From: Oscillospiraceae bacterium
Lineage (GTDB): Bacteria > Bacillota > Clostridia > Oscillospirales > Ruminococcaceae
DNA length: 64,000 bases
Reading direction: 5' to 3'
NCBI GenBank assembly: GCA_030533325.1
Contig: JAUNJJ010000001.1
Location: 1 to 64,000 of the forward strand
Positions 8,871 through 16,995 of this stretch are shown here, piece after piece (positions within the stretch are counted from its first letter, which is position 1; the number at the start of each line of letters is the position of its first letter). The position numbers and the translations under genes are program-made. The notes under the pieces were generated by a model that was not told the origin of the DNA, made no database searches, and saw only the letters and a list, made by a program, of their open reading frames with translations.

Positions 8871-9977
8871 ATGCTGAAGCGTTTCGAGGTTGAAAATTAC
8901 AGGGGATTTTCGGAAAAACTTGTATTTGATCTTACAGCTCGTGATTATGGATTTAATCAGAATTTAATCTGCAACGGACTTGTGAGCAAGGCTATTATTT
9001 ATGGAAAGAATGGAATTGGGAAAAGTACATTTGGTTTTGCACTTTTTGATATTATTACACATCTTACTGATAATTTAAGTCTGCATCAGGATAATTACAG
9101 AAATCTGAATAATTTGGATAAACCAGCGATGTTTCGCTATTATTTTAAATTTGGTACTGATGAAATAATTTATGAATATTTTAAATTTGATTATAGTGAT
9201 CTTCAGAAAGAAAAGCTGACATTAAACGGGAAAACTTTAATAAGATTTGATTATTTCAGTAACAATTCTGATGAACGTTTTATTGATAAAGATTTAAAGG
9301 GCAGTTTAAATATTGAACTGCCGGACAATAAATTATCTGTACTTAAGTATATTTATCGTAATACGCCTACTTCACCTACCTCACCTGTAACTAAACTGAT
9401 CAGATTTTGTGAAAATATGCTTTGGTACAGAAGCTTATCAGATGGAAACACATATATGGGATTCAAAACTGGTGGCGCCATGCTTACTGAAGTAATTCGT
9501 GAGTATAATAAGCTTGATGAATTTCAGTGTTTTTTGAAGGAAAACGGACTGGATTACCAGCTTGGATTTGAAATGGAGAATGGAAAGTATGTATTATATT
9601 CATATTATAATAATGGTCAAAATAAAGCACCGTTTTATTCTGTAGCTTCAACCGGAACAAAAGCATTGCTTCTTTATTATTCCTGGAGTATTTTGGCATT
9701 TCCGAAGATTTCATTTTTATTTATAGATGAATTTGATGCATTCCTTCATTATGAATCATCAGAAAAGCTTGTAAAAATGCTTAATGAACAAACCGGATTT
9801 CAGTCTGTATTAACTACACATAACACATATCTTATGCAAAATCGTCTTACCAGACCAGATTGCTGTTTTCTTATGACCCAAAATAAGATAACAAATCTTT
9901 ATGATGCAACAAATCGTGAAATTCGTGAGGCACATAATCTTGAAAAAATGTATATTAACGGAGCGTTTACGGAGTAA
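8871..9977 (+). CDS. AAA_15/RloA-like ATPase, defence type
   Basis: 368 residues from the ATG at 8871, which has AGAGGAAA as SD. The start MLKRFEVENYRGFSEKL is typical of SMC/OLD-type ATPases. Walker A is YGKNGIGKST (about residues 45-54), Walker B is SFLFIDEFDAFL, and a late H-loop region reads TTHNTYLM. Such ATPases are the first gene of two-gene defence loci (RloA-RloB, PARIS-like) in which the second gene encodes a nuclease or TOPRIM effector. Here the stop overlaps the start of a truncated second gene (9977), so the system looks disabled. Confidence 0.82.
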   Translation: MLKRFEVENYRGFSEKLVFDLTARDYGFNQNLICNGLVSKAIIYGKNGIGKSTFGFALFDIITHLTDNLSLHQDNYRNLNNLDKPAMFRYYFKFGTDEIIYEYFKFDYSDLQKEKLTLNGKTLIRFDYFSNNSDERFIDKDLKGSLNIELPDNKLSVLKYIYRNTPTSPTSPVTKLIRFCENMLWYRSLSDGNTYMGFKTGGAMLTEVIREYNKLDEFQCFLKENGLDYQLGFEMENGKYVLYSYYNNGQNKAPFYSVASTGTKALLLYYSWSILAFPKISFLFIDEFDAFLHYESSEKLVKMLNEQTGFQSVLTTHNTYLMQNRLTRPDCCFLMTQNKITNLYDATNREIREAHNLEKMYINGAFTE

Positions 9978-10136
9978 TGATAAAGATTTTGATTGTACTG
10001 GAAGGAGAAAGAACGGAATCTGATTTCTTTGAATCTATTCTTGGAAACGTACATTATCAATACGTCACTGTTTATTATTCTTGATTATTTTGGAAACAGA
10101 AACGGTTTTTACGATGATTTGACGAAAAAACATTAG
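9977..10136 (+). pseudogene. Decayed RloB/TOPRIM-like partner gene
   Basis: An ATG overlaps the ATPase stop (TAATG). It opens 35 codons that begin like the TOPRIM-type partners of AAA_15 ATPases (IKILIVLEGERTESDFFE) and stops at TGA 10084. In another frame, LDYFGNRNGFYDDLTKK continues to TAG at 10136. A typical RloB-type partner is about 200 residues, so both a frameshift and a deletion are implied. No other effector gene follows; the next gene is a regulator of another kind. Confidence 0.6.
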
Positions 10137-10230
10137 CTTATTAAACCGGACAAATTTTAGCAAGTATTATCGGGAACAGAATTTCCGGATGAGGTATAAT
10201 ATAATCACAGCAAACAAAGGAGAACAGCAG

Positions 10231-11088
10231 ATGGAATGGATGAAAGCAATAGGAGATTCAGTACAGTATATTGAAGAGCATATTACAGAAGAGATTTCTG
10301 CAGAGTCTGTTGCTGAATATGTAAATGTGTCACCGTTTTATTTTCAGAAGGGCTTTGCGATGATATGCGGATTTACCGTAGCAGAGTACATACGTAACCG
10401 CCGGCTTGCTCTTGCGGGAAATGAAATTGCAGTCTCAGATGAAAAAATAATTGACATCGCTTTAAAATACGGTTATGATTCGCCGGACAGTTTCACAAAG
10501 GCTTTTGCTCGTTTTCATGGCGTAACACCCTCTGCTGTACGAAAAGACTGTGCTATGCTCAAATCCTTTGCACCGCTGAAAATCAGAATTTCATTAGAAG
10601 GAGGCTATCTCATGGATTACAAAATTGAGAAGAAGGAAGCATTTACGGTTATTGCAAATGCAAAGACATTTGGATACGAAGGAGCAAAGGAACTTGTTCC
10701 ACAGTTCTGGCAGGAACATTTTAATGCCGGAAATGGAAAGACAGTCTGCGGAACTTTCGGAATTAATATTGATGAAAGCATGAAGCAGGAAAGCTTTGAG
10801 TACCTGATTGCTGATTCGTACAAGGGGCAGGAAGTACCGGAGGGGTTTATCACAAAGACAATACCTGCATTTGAATGGGCAGTATTTCCGTGTGTCGGAC
10901 CTATGCCTGATGCACTTCAGGATGTAAATACAAAAATCTATACAGAGTGGCTGCCGGCGTTAAAGGATTATGAGTTTGCAGCAGGTTACTGTGTTGAATA
11001 CTATGATGACCCGTCAAAATACGAAAAGGGAACACTCGACGAAAAATACTATACTGAAATCTGGATTCCGGTAAAGAAGAAGGGGTAA
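10231..11088 (+). CDS. AraC-family regulator with GyrI-like effector domain
   Basis: 285 residues from the ATG at 10231 (AAAGGAG SD 10 nt upstream). The N-terminal about 110 residues hold the two AraC helix-turn-helix motifs (ISAESVAEYVNVSPFYFQKGF and the second around IIDIALKYGYDSPDSFTKAF). The C-terminal about 155 residues are a GyrI-like/SOB ligand-binding domain (YKIEKKEAFTVIANAKTFGYEG to YYTEIWIPVKKK), which binds small hydrophobic compounds in Rob/BmrR-type regulators. No target gene is adjacent. Confidence 0.88.
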   Translation: MEWMKAIGDSVQYIEEHITEEISAESVAEYVNVSPFYFQKGFAMICGFTVAEYIRNRRLALAGNEIAVSDEKIIDIALKYGYDSPDSFTKAFARFHGVTPSAVRKDCAMLKSFAPLKIRISLEGGYLMDYKIEKKEAFTVIANAKTFGYEGAKELVPQFWQEHFNAGNGKTVCGTFGINIDESMKQESFEYLIADSYKGQEVPEGFITKTIPAFEWAVFPCVGPMPDALQDVNTKIYTEWLPALKDYEFAAGYCVEYYDDPSKYEKGTLDEKYYTEIWIPVKKKG

Positions 11089-11128
11089 TTATTCCGGATT
11101 TTCAGGGATGGCATGAAAATTCACGGAT

Positions 11129-11172
11129 ATAAAAAAAGAGAACACCACAGTCAGATGCGGTGTTCTCTTTTT
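11129..11172. terminator. Bidirectional terminator, copy 1 of 3
   Basis: AAAAAGAGAACACC ... GGTGTTCTCTTTTT, a perfect long stem. The same element recurs at 13911-13954 and 15719-15760. Confidence 0.85.
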
Positions 11173-11227
11173 GTATTTACTTATATAAAATAATTCTGTC
11201 ACAATATTCACTTATGTTTTGTGAATA

Positions 11228-11270
11228 TTCACTTTGTTCACTTGACAAAGGTGAATAAAGTGAATATAAT
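11228..11270 (+). promoter_or_regulatory. Consensus promoter inside a large inverted-repeat operator
   Basis: TTGACA (11242-11247), 17-bp spacer, TATAAT (11265-11270). TTCACTTTGTTCAC (11228-11241) and GTGAATAAAGTGAA (11251-11264) are inverted repeats matching at 13 of 14 positions and cover both promoter boxes. More GTGAATATTC copies lie just upstream. Binding of a dimeric repressor, perhaps the adjacent gene product, is inferred. Confidence 0.7.
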
Positions 11271-11317
11271 TATACTATAGATATTATTAAAAGGAAACCT
11301 AAAAGGAGGTTTGCGAT

Positions 11318-12598
11318 ATGAACAATGAAAATGAGCGTATCGAATGCAAGCGTGAATATGTAGATGATATTGCCAAAGAAGTTATTGCATTTGCCAACAC
11401 AGACGGTGGTGAGATATATGTCGGCGTGAATGATGACGGAACACCTGCACCGCTTTCTGATGTTGACGACACATATACAAGAATAACTAACTGTGTCAGG
11501 GATTCTGTTGCTCCCGATGTTACAATTTTTACAAAATATACTTTAAATGACGGCATTATCAAAGTGGATATTTCCGAGGGCAGTTCAAAACCTTACTATC
11601 TGAAATCAAAAGGTCTGAAACCGAGCGGAGTATATATCCGTCAGGGTACATCGTCCGTACAGGCATCTCCTGATCAGATACGTCAGATGATTAAGCTTTC
11701 CGACAGAGACAGCTTTGAGGAAATGCGTAGTCTTGAACAGGCACTGACATTCAAAAGTGCTGCGGCAGCCTTTGAAAAACACGGTATTCCATTTTCGAAA
11801 GAAAAATACAAATCACTTGGTATAGTGAATATAAATGATGACCTGTTTACGAACCTCGGACTTATTGTATCGGATCAGTGTAATCATACTATAAAGGCAG
11901 CTGTTTACGCTGACGAGGATAACACAAGCTTTATCGACCACAGAGAATTTTGTGGTTCGGTATTCAGTCAGATAGAAAGTGCTTTTGAGTATATAATGCT
12001 GAATAATAAAACAAAATCAGTCTTTTCTGGAATTGATCGTATCGACAAAACCGATTATCCCGAAGAGGCAATAAGAGAGGCACTTCTGAATGCCGTTGTC
12101 CATCGTGACTATGGTTTCAGCGGAAGTATAATTGTGAATATCAACAGCAAAAGTATTGATATTATCTCTATTGGCGGACTCGTGCCGGGGCTTTCCAGGG
12201 AAGATATAATGAACGGAATATCTCAGCCGAGAAACAGAAATCTTGCTGAGATGTTTCATCGGCTGAAATATATTGAATCATACGGCATGGGTATAAGAAA
12301 AATATTGTCCTTGTACTCAGATTCGTCTGTAAAGCCTTCAATCACCGTAACTCCAAATTCTTTCAGAATATCGCTGCCTAACAGAAACAGCGGTATTGTT
12401 GTAACATCAGCTGTTCCAAATCAGTATCAGGCTGTGATTGATCATCTGAAAGAACAGGGTAGTATGACGGTCGAGGAATTGCAGGAGCTTCTTGATATAA
12501 AACGCACAAGGGCATATAATCTGTATAAAAAGATGGAAGCGGAGGGATATATAAAGGTTTCGGGAAGAGGGACAGGAAAAATAATTACGCTGAAATAA
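11318..12598 (+). CDS. AlbA_2 / RecG-like ATP-binding regulator
   Basis: 426 residues. An N-terminal AlbA_2 (Schlafen-like) domain is seen at about 1-130 (NERIECKREYVDDIAKEVIAFANTDGGEIYVGV, with GVYIRQGTSSV). A GHKL/HATPase_c_4 ATP-binding domain follows (YPEEAIREALLNAVVHRDY, SIGGLVPG, YGMGIRKI), with a C-terminal winged helix (VEELQELLDIKRTRAYNLYKKM). Such proteins are often annotated as RecG-like helicases, but they lack helicase motifs and are probably DNA-binding regulators. TAAAAGGAGG SD. It has its own strong promoter and operator; the first 16 residues and leader were copied to 15187-15318. Confidence 0.88.
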   Translation: MNNENERIECKREYVDDIAKEVIAFANTDGGEIYVGVNDDGTPAPLSDVDDTYTRITNCVRDSVAPDVTIFTKYTLNDGIIKVDISEGSSKPYYLKSKGLKPSGVYIRQGTSSVQASPDQIRQMIKLSDRDSFEEMRSLEQALTFKSAAAAFEKHGIPFSKEKYKSLGIVNINDDLFTNLGLIVSDQCNHTIKAAVYADEDNTSFIDHREFCGSVFSQIESAFEYIMLNNKTKSVFSGIDRIDKTDYPEEAIREALLNAVVHRDYGFSGSIIVNINSKSIDIISIGGLVPGLSREDIMNGISQPRNRNLAEMFHRLKYIESYGMGIRKILSLYSDSSVKPSITVTPNSFRISLPNRNSGIVVTSAVPNQYQAVIDHLKEQGSMTVEELQELLDIKRTRAYNLYKKMEAEGYIKVSGRGTGKIITLK

Positions 12599-12726
12599 TT
12601 TTGTTATTTTGAGTGCTTGTGTGTGAATAAAATTCAGTGCACAGCCGGAATTCTGCCATGCACTTAACTTTTCCTTAAATTAGTGCTATGGAAAAAATAG
12701 AAAACTATAGGATAAAGGAGAGGAAT

Positions 12727-13467
12727 ATGGGAAATTATAGCTTTTTTAAGTCCGAATATATCGAGATAATTACAATAACCGATACTAAGATAAATTTTCA
12801 AGAGCATTCCCATGCAGACGATTTTGTGGTAACAATGATTACTGACGGCTATGCGGAATTTGTTCTGAATTTGAAACCCACACATATTTCAAAGGGTGAA
12901 ATTATTATTGCATCACCCTATGAAGCGCATTCGCTTGTTTCCGAAGCTGCTGTAAGTATTATTTCCGTATGCGTTAAAAAGCAGGCTATATATGATTTTG
13001 ATAAAACATTTTTTTTCGAATGTATAGAGAGAGCTTTTACGGAGATACAGCTTGAAAATACAATAAGTAATTTGCTAATGAGTTCTGTAATATGTATTTA
13101 TGACAAAAATCATAACAGAAAAATCACTAAATCGGACGATTGTGAAAATTGCAGGAGTGGTTTGGAAAAATATCCAGAAGAGGAAAAAAGCATTTCACAG
13201 CTTGCTGAGGAGGCTCATTTCAGCAAATATCATTTTATCAGATATTTCAAAAAAATATCGGGACTTACTCCCCGAAAATTTCTGATACAGAGCAGAATAC
13301 GAAAGGCTCAGCATTTACTTCGTAAGGGAAAAAATGCCGCCGATACTGCAGCAACAGTAGGATTTTATGACCAGAGTCACTTTGATAAATATTTTAAGAG
13401 CATTGTCGGGATAACGCCATCCGAATATGTTTGCTCAGTGAGCAATTTTTTACAAGACAAAAGTTGA
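12727..13467 (+). CDS. AraC-family transcriptional regulator (cupin + HTH)
   Basis: 246 residues from the ATG at 12727, which has an AAAGGAGAGG SD; an in-frame ATG at 12688 lacks one. The N-terminal half is a cupin-like sensor (FQEHSHADDFVVTMITDGYAEF, SPYEAHSL). The C-terminal about 100 residues contain two AraC HTH motifs (ISQLAEEAHFSKYHFIRYFKK; AADTAATVGFYDQSHFDKYFK). The cupin gene 42 bp downstream is its most likely target. Confidence 0.87.
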   Translation: MGNYSFFKSEYIEIITITDTKINFQEHSHADDFVVTMITDGYAEFVLNLKPTHISKGEIIIASPYEAHSLVSEAAVSIISVCVKKQAIYDFDKTFFFECIERAFTEIQLENTISNLLMSSVICIYDKNHNRKITKSDDCENCRSGLEKYPEEEKSISQLAEEAHFSKYHFIRYFKKISGLTPRKFLIQSRIRKAQHLLRKGKNAADTAATVGFYDQSHFDKYFKSIVGITPSEYVCSVSNFLQDKS

Positions 13468-13509
13468 TTTTCATAGTACACTTAAAGTACAAACATTGGA
13501 GGTGTATTT

Positions 13510-13896
13510 ATGGAAAATATCTTTGAAAAATTTAATGACGGTCGGCTTGTAATTCCAAATGCAGAAAAGAACTTTTCACAGCTAGAGTGGAATAAACACC
13601 CGACTTTCGAAGGCGTTGAGCTGAAACATATCGTTACTGCTTCCGACACCTGCGGAGCTTTCAGCTATCATCTTGTTCGCATTGCTCCGAATATGAAAAT
13701 CGGAAATCACGTTCATAAGGAACAAACCGAAACTCATGAGGTCATAAGCGGCAGCGGCATCTGCACCAACGAGGGAAAGGAGATATCTTACAGCACAGGC
13801 ATAATTTCCATAATGAAAATGGATACTCCCCACGAGGTGATTGCAGGAGGTGAGGGACTGTATTTATTTGCTAAGTTTATTCCTGCATTATGCTGA
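13510..13896 (+). CDS. Single-domain cupin protein
   Basis: 128 residues. Cupin motif 1 is GNHVHKEQTETHEVISGSG (two His and a Glu as metal ligands); motif 2 is around PHEVIAGGEGL. Single-domain cupins of this size bind a metal and a small ligand; the reaction cannot be told. ATTGGAGG SD. It follows the AraC regulator in the same direction and is closed by the repeated terminator at 13911. Confidence 0.82.
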   Translation: MENIFEKFNDGRLVIPNAEKNFSQLEWNKHPTFEGVELKHIVTASDTCGAFSYHLVRIAPNMKIGNHVHKEQTETHEVISGSGICTNEGKEISYSTGIISIMKMDTPHEVIAGGEGLYLFAKFIPALC

Positions 13897-13910
13897 TTTT
13901 TATCAGAATT

Positions 13911-13954
13911 AAAAAAAGAGAACACCACTGTCAGATGAGGTGTTCTCTTTTTGC
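13911..13954. terminator. Repeated terminator, copy 2 of 3
   Basis: Same AAAAAGAGAACACC stem as at 11129 and 15719. Confidence 0.85.
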
Positions 13955-14001
13955 GTTTATTGTCAGATAATTATCCCGCTGAAATGGTCGATTTCATACA
14001 G
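13955..14001 (-). pseudogene. Scar of the 3' end of the peptide deformylase gene
   Basis: About 47 bp match the last codons of def at 15761-15808 (both begin TGCGTTTATTGTCAGATAA and continue through AAATGGTCGATTTCAT). Together with the preceding terminator they form a duplicated terminator-plus-def-end block. The rest of def is absent. Confidence 0.75.
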
Positions 14002-14104
14002 TAAAAAAGAGTAATCTTTCTTTTATGCAAAAAGAAATGTAAAAGTGACTTTTTTCGGATGCCTTTGCTTTTGACATAATTGCGAGATGATTAGACCAGT
14101 TGAC

Positions 14105-14127
14105 TTGTGACAACAGTGTTGTCACAA
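14105..14127. promoter_or_regulatory. Perfect 11-1-11 inverted repeat
   Basis: TTGTGACAACA, one centre base, TGTTGTCACAA. There is no T-run, so it looks more like a protein-binding site than a terminator. It lies downstream of the nitroreductase gene and no promoter is evident beside it. Confidence 0.5.
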
Positions 14128-14155
14128 ATTCATTCATTACGCAAAGGTGGAAATA

Positions 14156-14662
14156 TTACAGCTGTTCAAAAAATGCAAATTCAGACATATCCTTTCTGTC
14201 TTTTACGTGAGTAGAAGTTTCAGCGGAATATCCTACAGCAAGAATATTGATCGCCTCCAAATTGTCGGGAATGTTGAATTCCTTTTTAAGTACATCGGGT
14301 TTGAAGTAGCAGATCCATACGCTGCCCAGTCCAAGTTCAGTGGCTTTCAGCATCATATGATCGGTTACAATAGAAGCATCAATATCTGTTGTCTGCTTGC
14401 CGTCAAAAGGTCTTTTCCATGCTGTGTTATGGTCAGAGCAAACGATAAGAGCAAGTGCTGCTCCGTAGATATTTGCAGCCTTTTCAAGTTTTTCGAGACC
14501 TGTTTTTTCCTCAATAACGAGTACTTTGACAGGCTGCAAATTCGCAGCAGTCGGTGCAATTCTTCCAGCCTCCAGAATAGCATTTCGCTTTTCTATTCCA
14601 ATCTTTTCCGGTACATAGTTTCTGACAGAGTGACGCTCTGTAATAATTTCAGAAAATTCCAT
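14156..14662 (-). CDS. Nitroreductase-family flavoprotein
   Basis: 168 residues, a short nitroreductase. The start MEFSEIITERHSVRNYVPEKI carries the FMN-phosphate-binding R-S-R/H-S-V-R motif, followed by GRIAPTAANLQPVKVLVIE and a late GLGSVWICYF. It should be an FMN-dependent NAD(P)H oxidoreductase acting on nitro or quinone compounds. It is divergent from an HxlR regulator across a shared operator region, the classic control arrangement for this family. Confidence 0.92.
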   Translation of the reverse strand: MEFSEIITERHSVRNYVPEKIGIEKRNAILEAGRIAPTAANLQPVKVLVIEEKTGLEKLEKAANIYGAALALIVCSDHNTAWKRPFDGKQTTDIDASIVTDHMMLKATELGLGSVWICYFKPDVLKKEFNIPDNLEAINILAVGYSAETSTHVKDRKDMSEFAFFEQL

Positions 14663-14711
14663 AATTATTCCTTTCCGCTTTACAGCTTGAAAATTTATAA
14701 CCGGTTATGTT

Positions 14712-14740
14712 ATAATAATAGCATATCAATTTATAAATGA
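14712..14740 (-). promoter_or_regulatory. Nitroreductase promoter
   Basis: Minus strand: TTGTCA, 17-bp spacer, TATTAT, within about 14712-14743. The -35 side abuts the inverted repeat at 14745-14783. Confidence 0.5.
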
Positions 14741-14744
14741 CAAG

Positions 14745-14783
14745 TACCCACTTTTTTGTAATGTACTATATAAAAAGTAAGTA
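14745..14783. promoter_or_regulatory. Probable HxlR operator
   Basis: TACCCACTTTTT (14745-14756) and AAAAAGTAAGTA (14772-14783) are inverted repeats, 10 of 12 matching. They sit between the nitroreductase gene and the HxlR gene, where an HxlR dimer would control both. Confidence 0.6.
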
Positions 14784-14797
14784 TAGGAGGAACATGT

Positions 14798-15169
14798 ATG
14801 ATAACTTGTCCAGGTGAATTTAACTGTCCTGTTGATGCAACTATACAGCTTATCGGCGGAAAATACAAAGCTGTGATATTATGGCATCTGATAGAAGAAA
14901 AGAAAAGATTTAGTGAGCTGAAACGTCTGATTCCAAAAGCAACCGAAAAAATGCTTACACAGCAGCTCCGTGATATGGAGAAAGACGGACTTATTATCAG
15001 AACTGTTTATCCTGTAATCCCTCCCAAAGTAGAGTATAGCTTGTCCGGGTTCGGTAGAAGTCTTGTTCCCGTTCTTGATTCTATGTGCAGATGGGGAACG
15101 GATTATCTGAATACATTTTACAGGAATGATGAAAATCTCATTTGCGATGTAAAACCATTGGATTTATGA
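14798..15169 (+). CDS. HxlR-family transcriptional regulator
   Basis: 123 residues. A winged helix-turn-helix of the HxlR type: CPVDATIQLIGGKYKAVILWHL, then FSELKRLIPKATEKMLTQQLRDMEKDGLI and the wing YPVIPPKVEYSLSGFG. Cys4 and Cys9 precede the domain; N-terminal cysteines in this family often sense electrophiles or hypochlorite. AGGAGG SD. Control of the divergent nitroreductase is inferred from the layout. Confidence 0.92.
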   Translation: MITCPGEFNCPVDATIQLIGGKYKAVILWHLIEEKKRFSELKRLIPKATEKMLTQQLRDMEKDGLIIRTVYPVIPPKVEYSLSGFGRSLVPVLDSMCRWGTDYLNTFYRNDENLICDVKPLDL

Positions 15170-15186
15170 ATTGTGGATTGAAGAGG

Positions 15187-15318
15187 TCTGTCACAATATT
15201 CACATTTATTTTGTGAATATAATTATGCTATAAATATCATTAAAAAGAAATCTAAAGGAGATTTGCGTCATGAAAACCGAAAATAAGCGTATAGAATGTA
15301 AATATGAATATGTAGAGT
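15187..15318 (+). repeat. Duplicated 5' region of the AlbA_2 gene
   Basis: This block repeats 11199-11366: CTGTCACAATATTCAC, TTTTGTGAATAT, AATTAT, ATTAAAA, GAGGTTTGCG/GAGATTTGCG and the first 16 codons. About 38 bp between two GTGAATAT copies of the parent are missing, which removes the -35 box and half of the operator. The copied start now heads the XRE gene. Confidence 0.8.
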
Positions 15319-15674
15319 CCGAAAAAAATAATCAGAATCAGGAAATAGATTACAAGCTGATTAGTGATAACATCAGAAGGATAAGGGAGGAAAAACATAT
15401 TTCCTGTAAAATCCTTGCCGAAAGAATTAACGTTACGCCCTCACACATATATAAGTTAGAGTCTGGTAAAAGTAAACCGAGCCTGGAAGTTATATTTAAA
15501 ATGAAAAATGTATTCCAGTGTTCATTTGATGATTTGCTTACCGAAAGAGAAAGAGAACCTGAAATAAAAATTCCGGTGTCAAAGAATGTTCTGGATGCCA
15601 TAGGACATATGGATAGAAGTGTATTTGATGAATTAGTTGATGTATTAAGGAATGCTGTAAAGGTTCAATTATGA
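15270..15674 (+). CDS. XRE-family regulator with captured AlbA_2 N-terminus
   Basis: 134 residues. Residues 1-16 (MKTENKRIECKYEYVE) match the first 16 of the AlbA_2 protein at 11318 (MNNENERIECKREYVD). Residues about 27-90 are an HTH_3/XRE domain (ISDNIRRIREEKHISCKILAERINVTPSHIYKLESGKSKP). The C-terminal 40 residues are a helical tail. The gene is thus a fusion of a copied promoter, SD and start with a separate XRE reading frame. CTAAAGGAG SD. Its expression may differ from the parent because the -35 box was lost. Confidence 0.8.
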   Translation: MKTENKRIECKYEYVESEKNNQNQEIDYKLISDNIRRIREEKHISCKILAERINVTPSHIYKLESGKSKPSLEVIFKMKNVFQCSFDDLLTEREREPEIKIPVSKNVLDAIGHMDRSVFDELVDVLRNAVKVQL

Positions 15675-15718
15675 ACTGCCGTAGAAAATCAGGGTGAACA
15701 GTACAAATAATCATTAAA

Positions 15719-15760
15719 AAAAGAGAACACCACAGTCAGATGCGGTGTTCTCTTTTTGCG
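15719..15760. terminator. Repeated terminator, copy 3 of 3 (likely parent)
   Basis: AAAGAGAACACC / GGTGTTCTCTTT stem between the convergent XRE and def genes. This is probably the original copy because the intact def gene follows it. Confidence 0.85.
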
Positions 15761-15767
15761 TTTATTG

Positions 15768-16181
15768 TCAGATAAGTATCCCACTGAAATGGTCGATTTC
15801 ATGCTGAATAATCTGCGCTTCAAAATCTTTAAAAGTACCTTTTCTGTTTCTGAACTTTTCATCGAGCCAGGAAACAGTTATTTTTTTATACCTTTTTGCA
15901 GGACGCACGCCGTTCAGTGAAAGGCAGCCTTCTTCTGTTTCGTAGTATTCGACGGAGTGGTCGGTTATCTCAGGGTTAATCATGATTTTGTATTTTCCTG
16001 CGATAAGTGCTACGAGTATGGTTTTGTTTACACCTATCATATTTGCCGCCATGCCGACGCAGCGGTCGCTGTTGGCGGTTACGGTATCGAGAAGGTCCTG
16101 AGCGGTCTGCAGGTCGGATTCATTTGCAGGGGTTGATTTCATCTTAAGTATAATCGGGTCTCTGTTTATTTCTTTTATCAT
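15768..16181 (-). CDS. def: Peptide deformylase, short Firmicute type
   Basis: 137 residues. Motif II EGCLS and motif III QHEIDH (metal Cys and two His, catalytic Glu) are intact. Motif I reads CVGMAANMIG, where classical enzymes have GXGXAAXQ; this GMAANMIG form is typical of the short Clostridial deformylases, so it is not a defect. The enzyme removes formyl from nascent-chain Met. Single gene, convergent with the XRE gene. Confidence 0.92.
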   Translation of the reverse strand: MIKEINRDPIILKMKSTPANESDLQTAQDLLDTVTANSDRCVGMAANMIGVNKTILVALIAGKYKIMINPEITDHSVEYYETEEGCLSLNGVRPAKRYKKITVSWLDEKFRNRKGTFKDFEAQIIQHEIDHFSGILI

Positions 16182-16250
16182 GTGAGTTTATCCTTTCCGG
16201 TTGTTATGATTATTATAACACGGATAGCGGGGAAGGGCAAGGAAAAATAA

Positions 16251-16733
16251 TCAGGAAAACAAATCGTTTTCGGTTACAACTGCATGGTTGTTTCTGAGAA
16301 ATTCCATACATTCATCGTCGAAAAATACTGAACCTGAAAAATCACAGTTTATATAGGTAAGAGCATTTATTTTTTCCGGATCAATTACCTGATTCAGAAC
16401 TTTCTGCATTTCAGATACATATATTCTGTATCCTGCAGAATCGCCTGAACATTTTTCTAATTTTTTAAATGAAAAAACTTCATATGGATAACTGGTTCCG
16501 GTTCTAATAAATCTCGACAGGGCTCTGTCAAGTTTGTGGTATGAATCCGGAGTCACGGACAAACCGCCGAATTTGTTCAGTATATTCAGTTCAGCGGATA
16601 TTTCAGGGGATTCTCTGTCAGCGATTACCCCCATCATCATAGTATAGATTTTCGCATTTCCCTTTTTGCCTTTTCCGGTTGTTTTGGCAGCGAAAAGAGC
16701 AGAAAGAAAATCATTCAGTCCTGGTTTATTCAT
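16251..16733 (-). CDS. Uncharacterised protein
   Basis: 160 residues, soluble, no signal or membrane segment. It starts MNKPGLNDFLSALFAAKTTGKGKKGNAK and is mixed alpha/beta with an acidic C-terminus (ENDLFS). I do not recognise a family. Codon use resembles its neighbours. It is transcribed away from the module at 17 kb, with about 440 bp between them. Confidence 0.6.
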   Translation of the reverse strand: MNKPGLNDFLSALFAAKTTGKGKKGNAKIYTMMMGVIADRESPEISAELNILNKFGGLSVTPDSYHKLDRALSRFIRTGTSYPYEVFSFKKLEKCSGDSAGYRIYVSEMQKVLNQVIDPEKINALTYINCDFSGSVFFDDECMEFLRNNHAVVTENDLFS

Positions 16734-16960
16734 TTTTTTACAGCAAGATTGAATATGGTAGGCTGATTGCCAGTGCAGACGTAGATTGCGTTTCTGTTAC
16801 AAAGTCACATTCAATGAGAATCGCTGTCAAGTGGAACGTTGAATAATTGAATAAATTCAGTTTACAATCAACCAAATGTGCAGAAGAGCCTAAAAATATC
16901 GTGGAATAACTTATACTATTCGATAATCTCTTTATGTTTGAAGTTTATTTTATATTATTG

Positions 16961-16989
16961 TTGACAAACAGCACAAAAAGATGTAAAAT
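16961..16989 (+). promoter_or_regulatory. Promoter of the hypervariable-protein operon
   Basis: TTGACA (16961-16966), 17-bp spacer, TAAAAT (16984-16989). It starts a leader of about 180 nt before the first gene. Confidence 0.7.
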
Positions 16990-16995
16990 AATAAT

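Noticed and set aside
15768..16181. Peptide deformylase with a defective motif I
   Set aside because: GMAANMIG is the normal form in the short Firmicute deformylases, so it is not a lesion.
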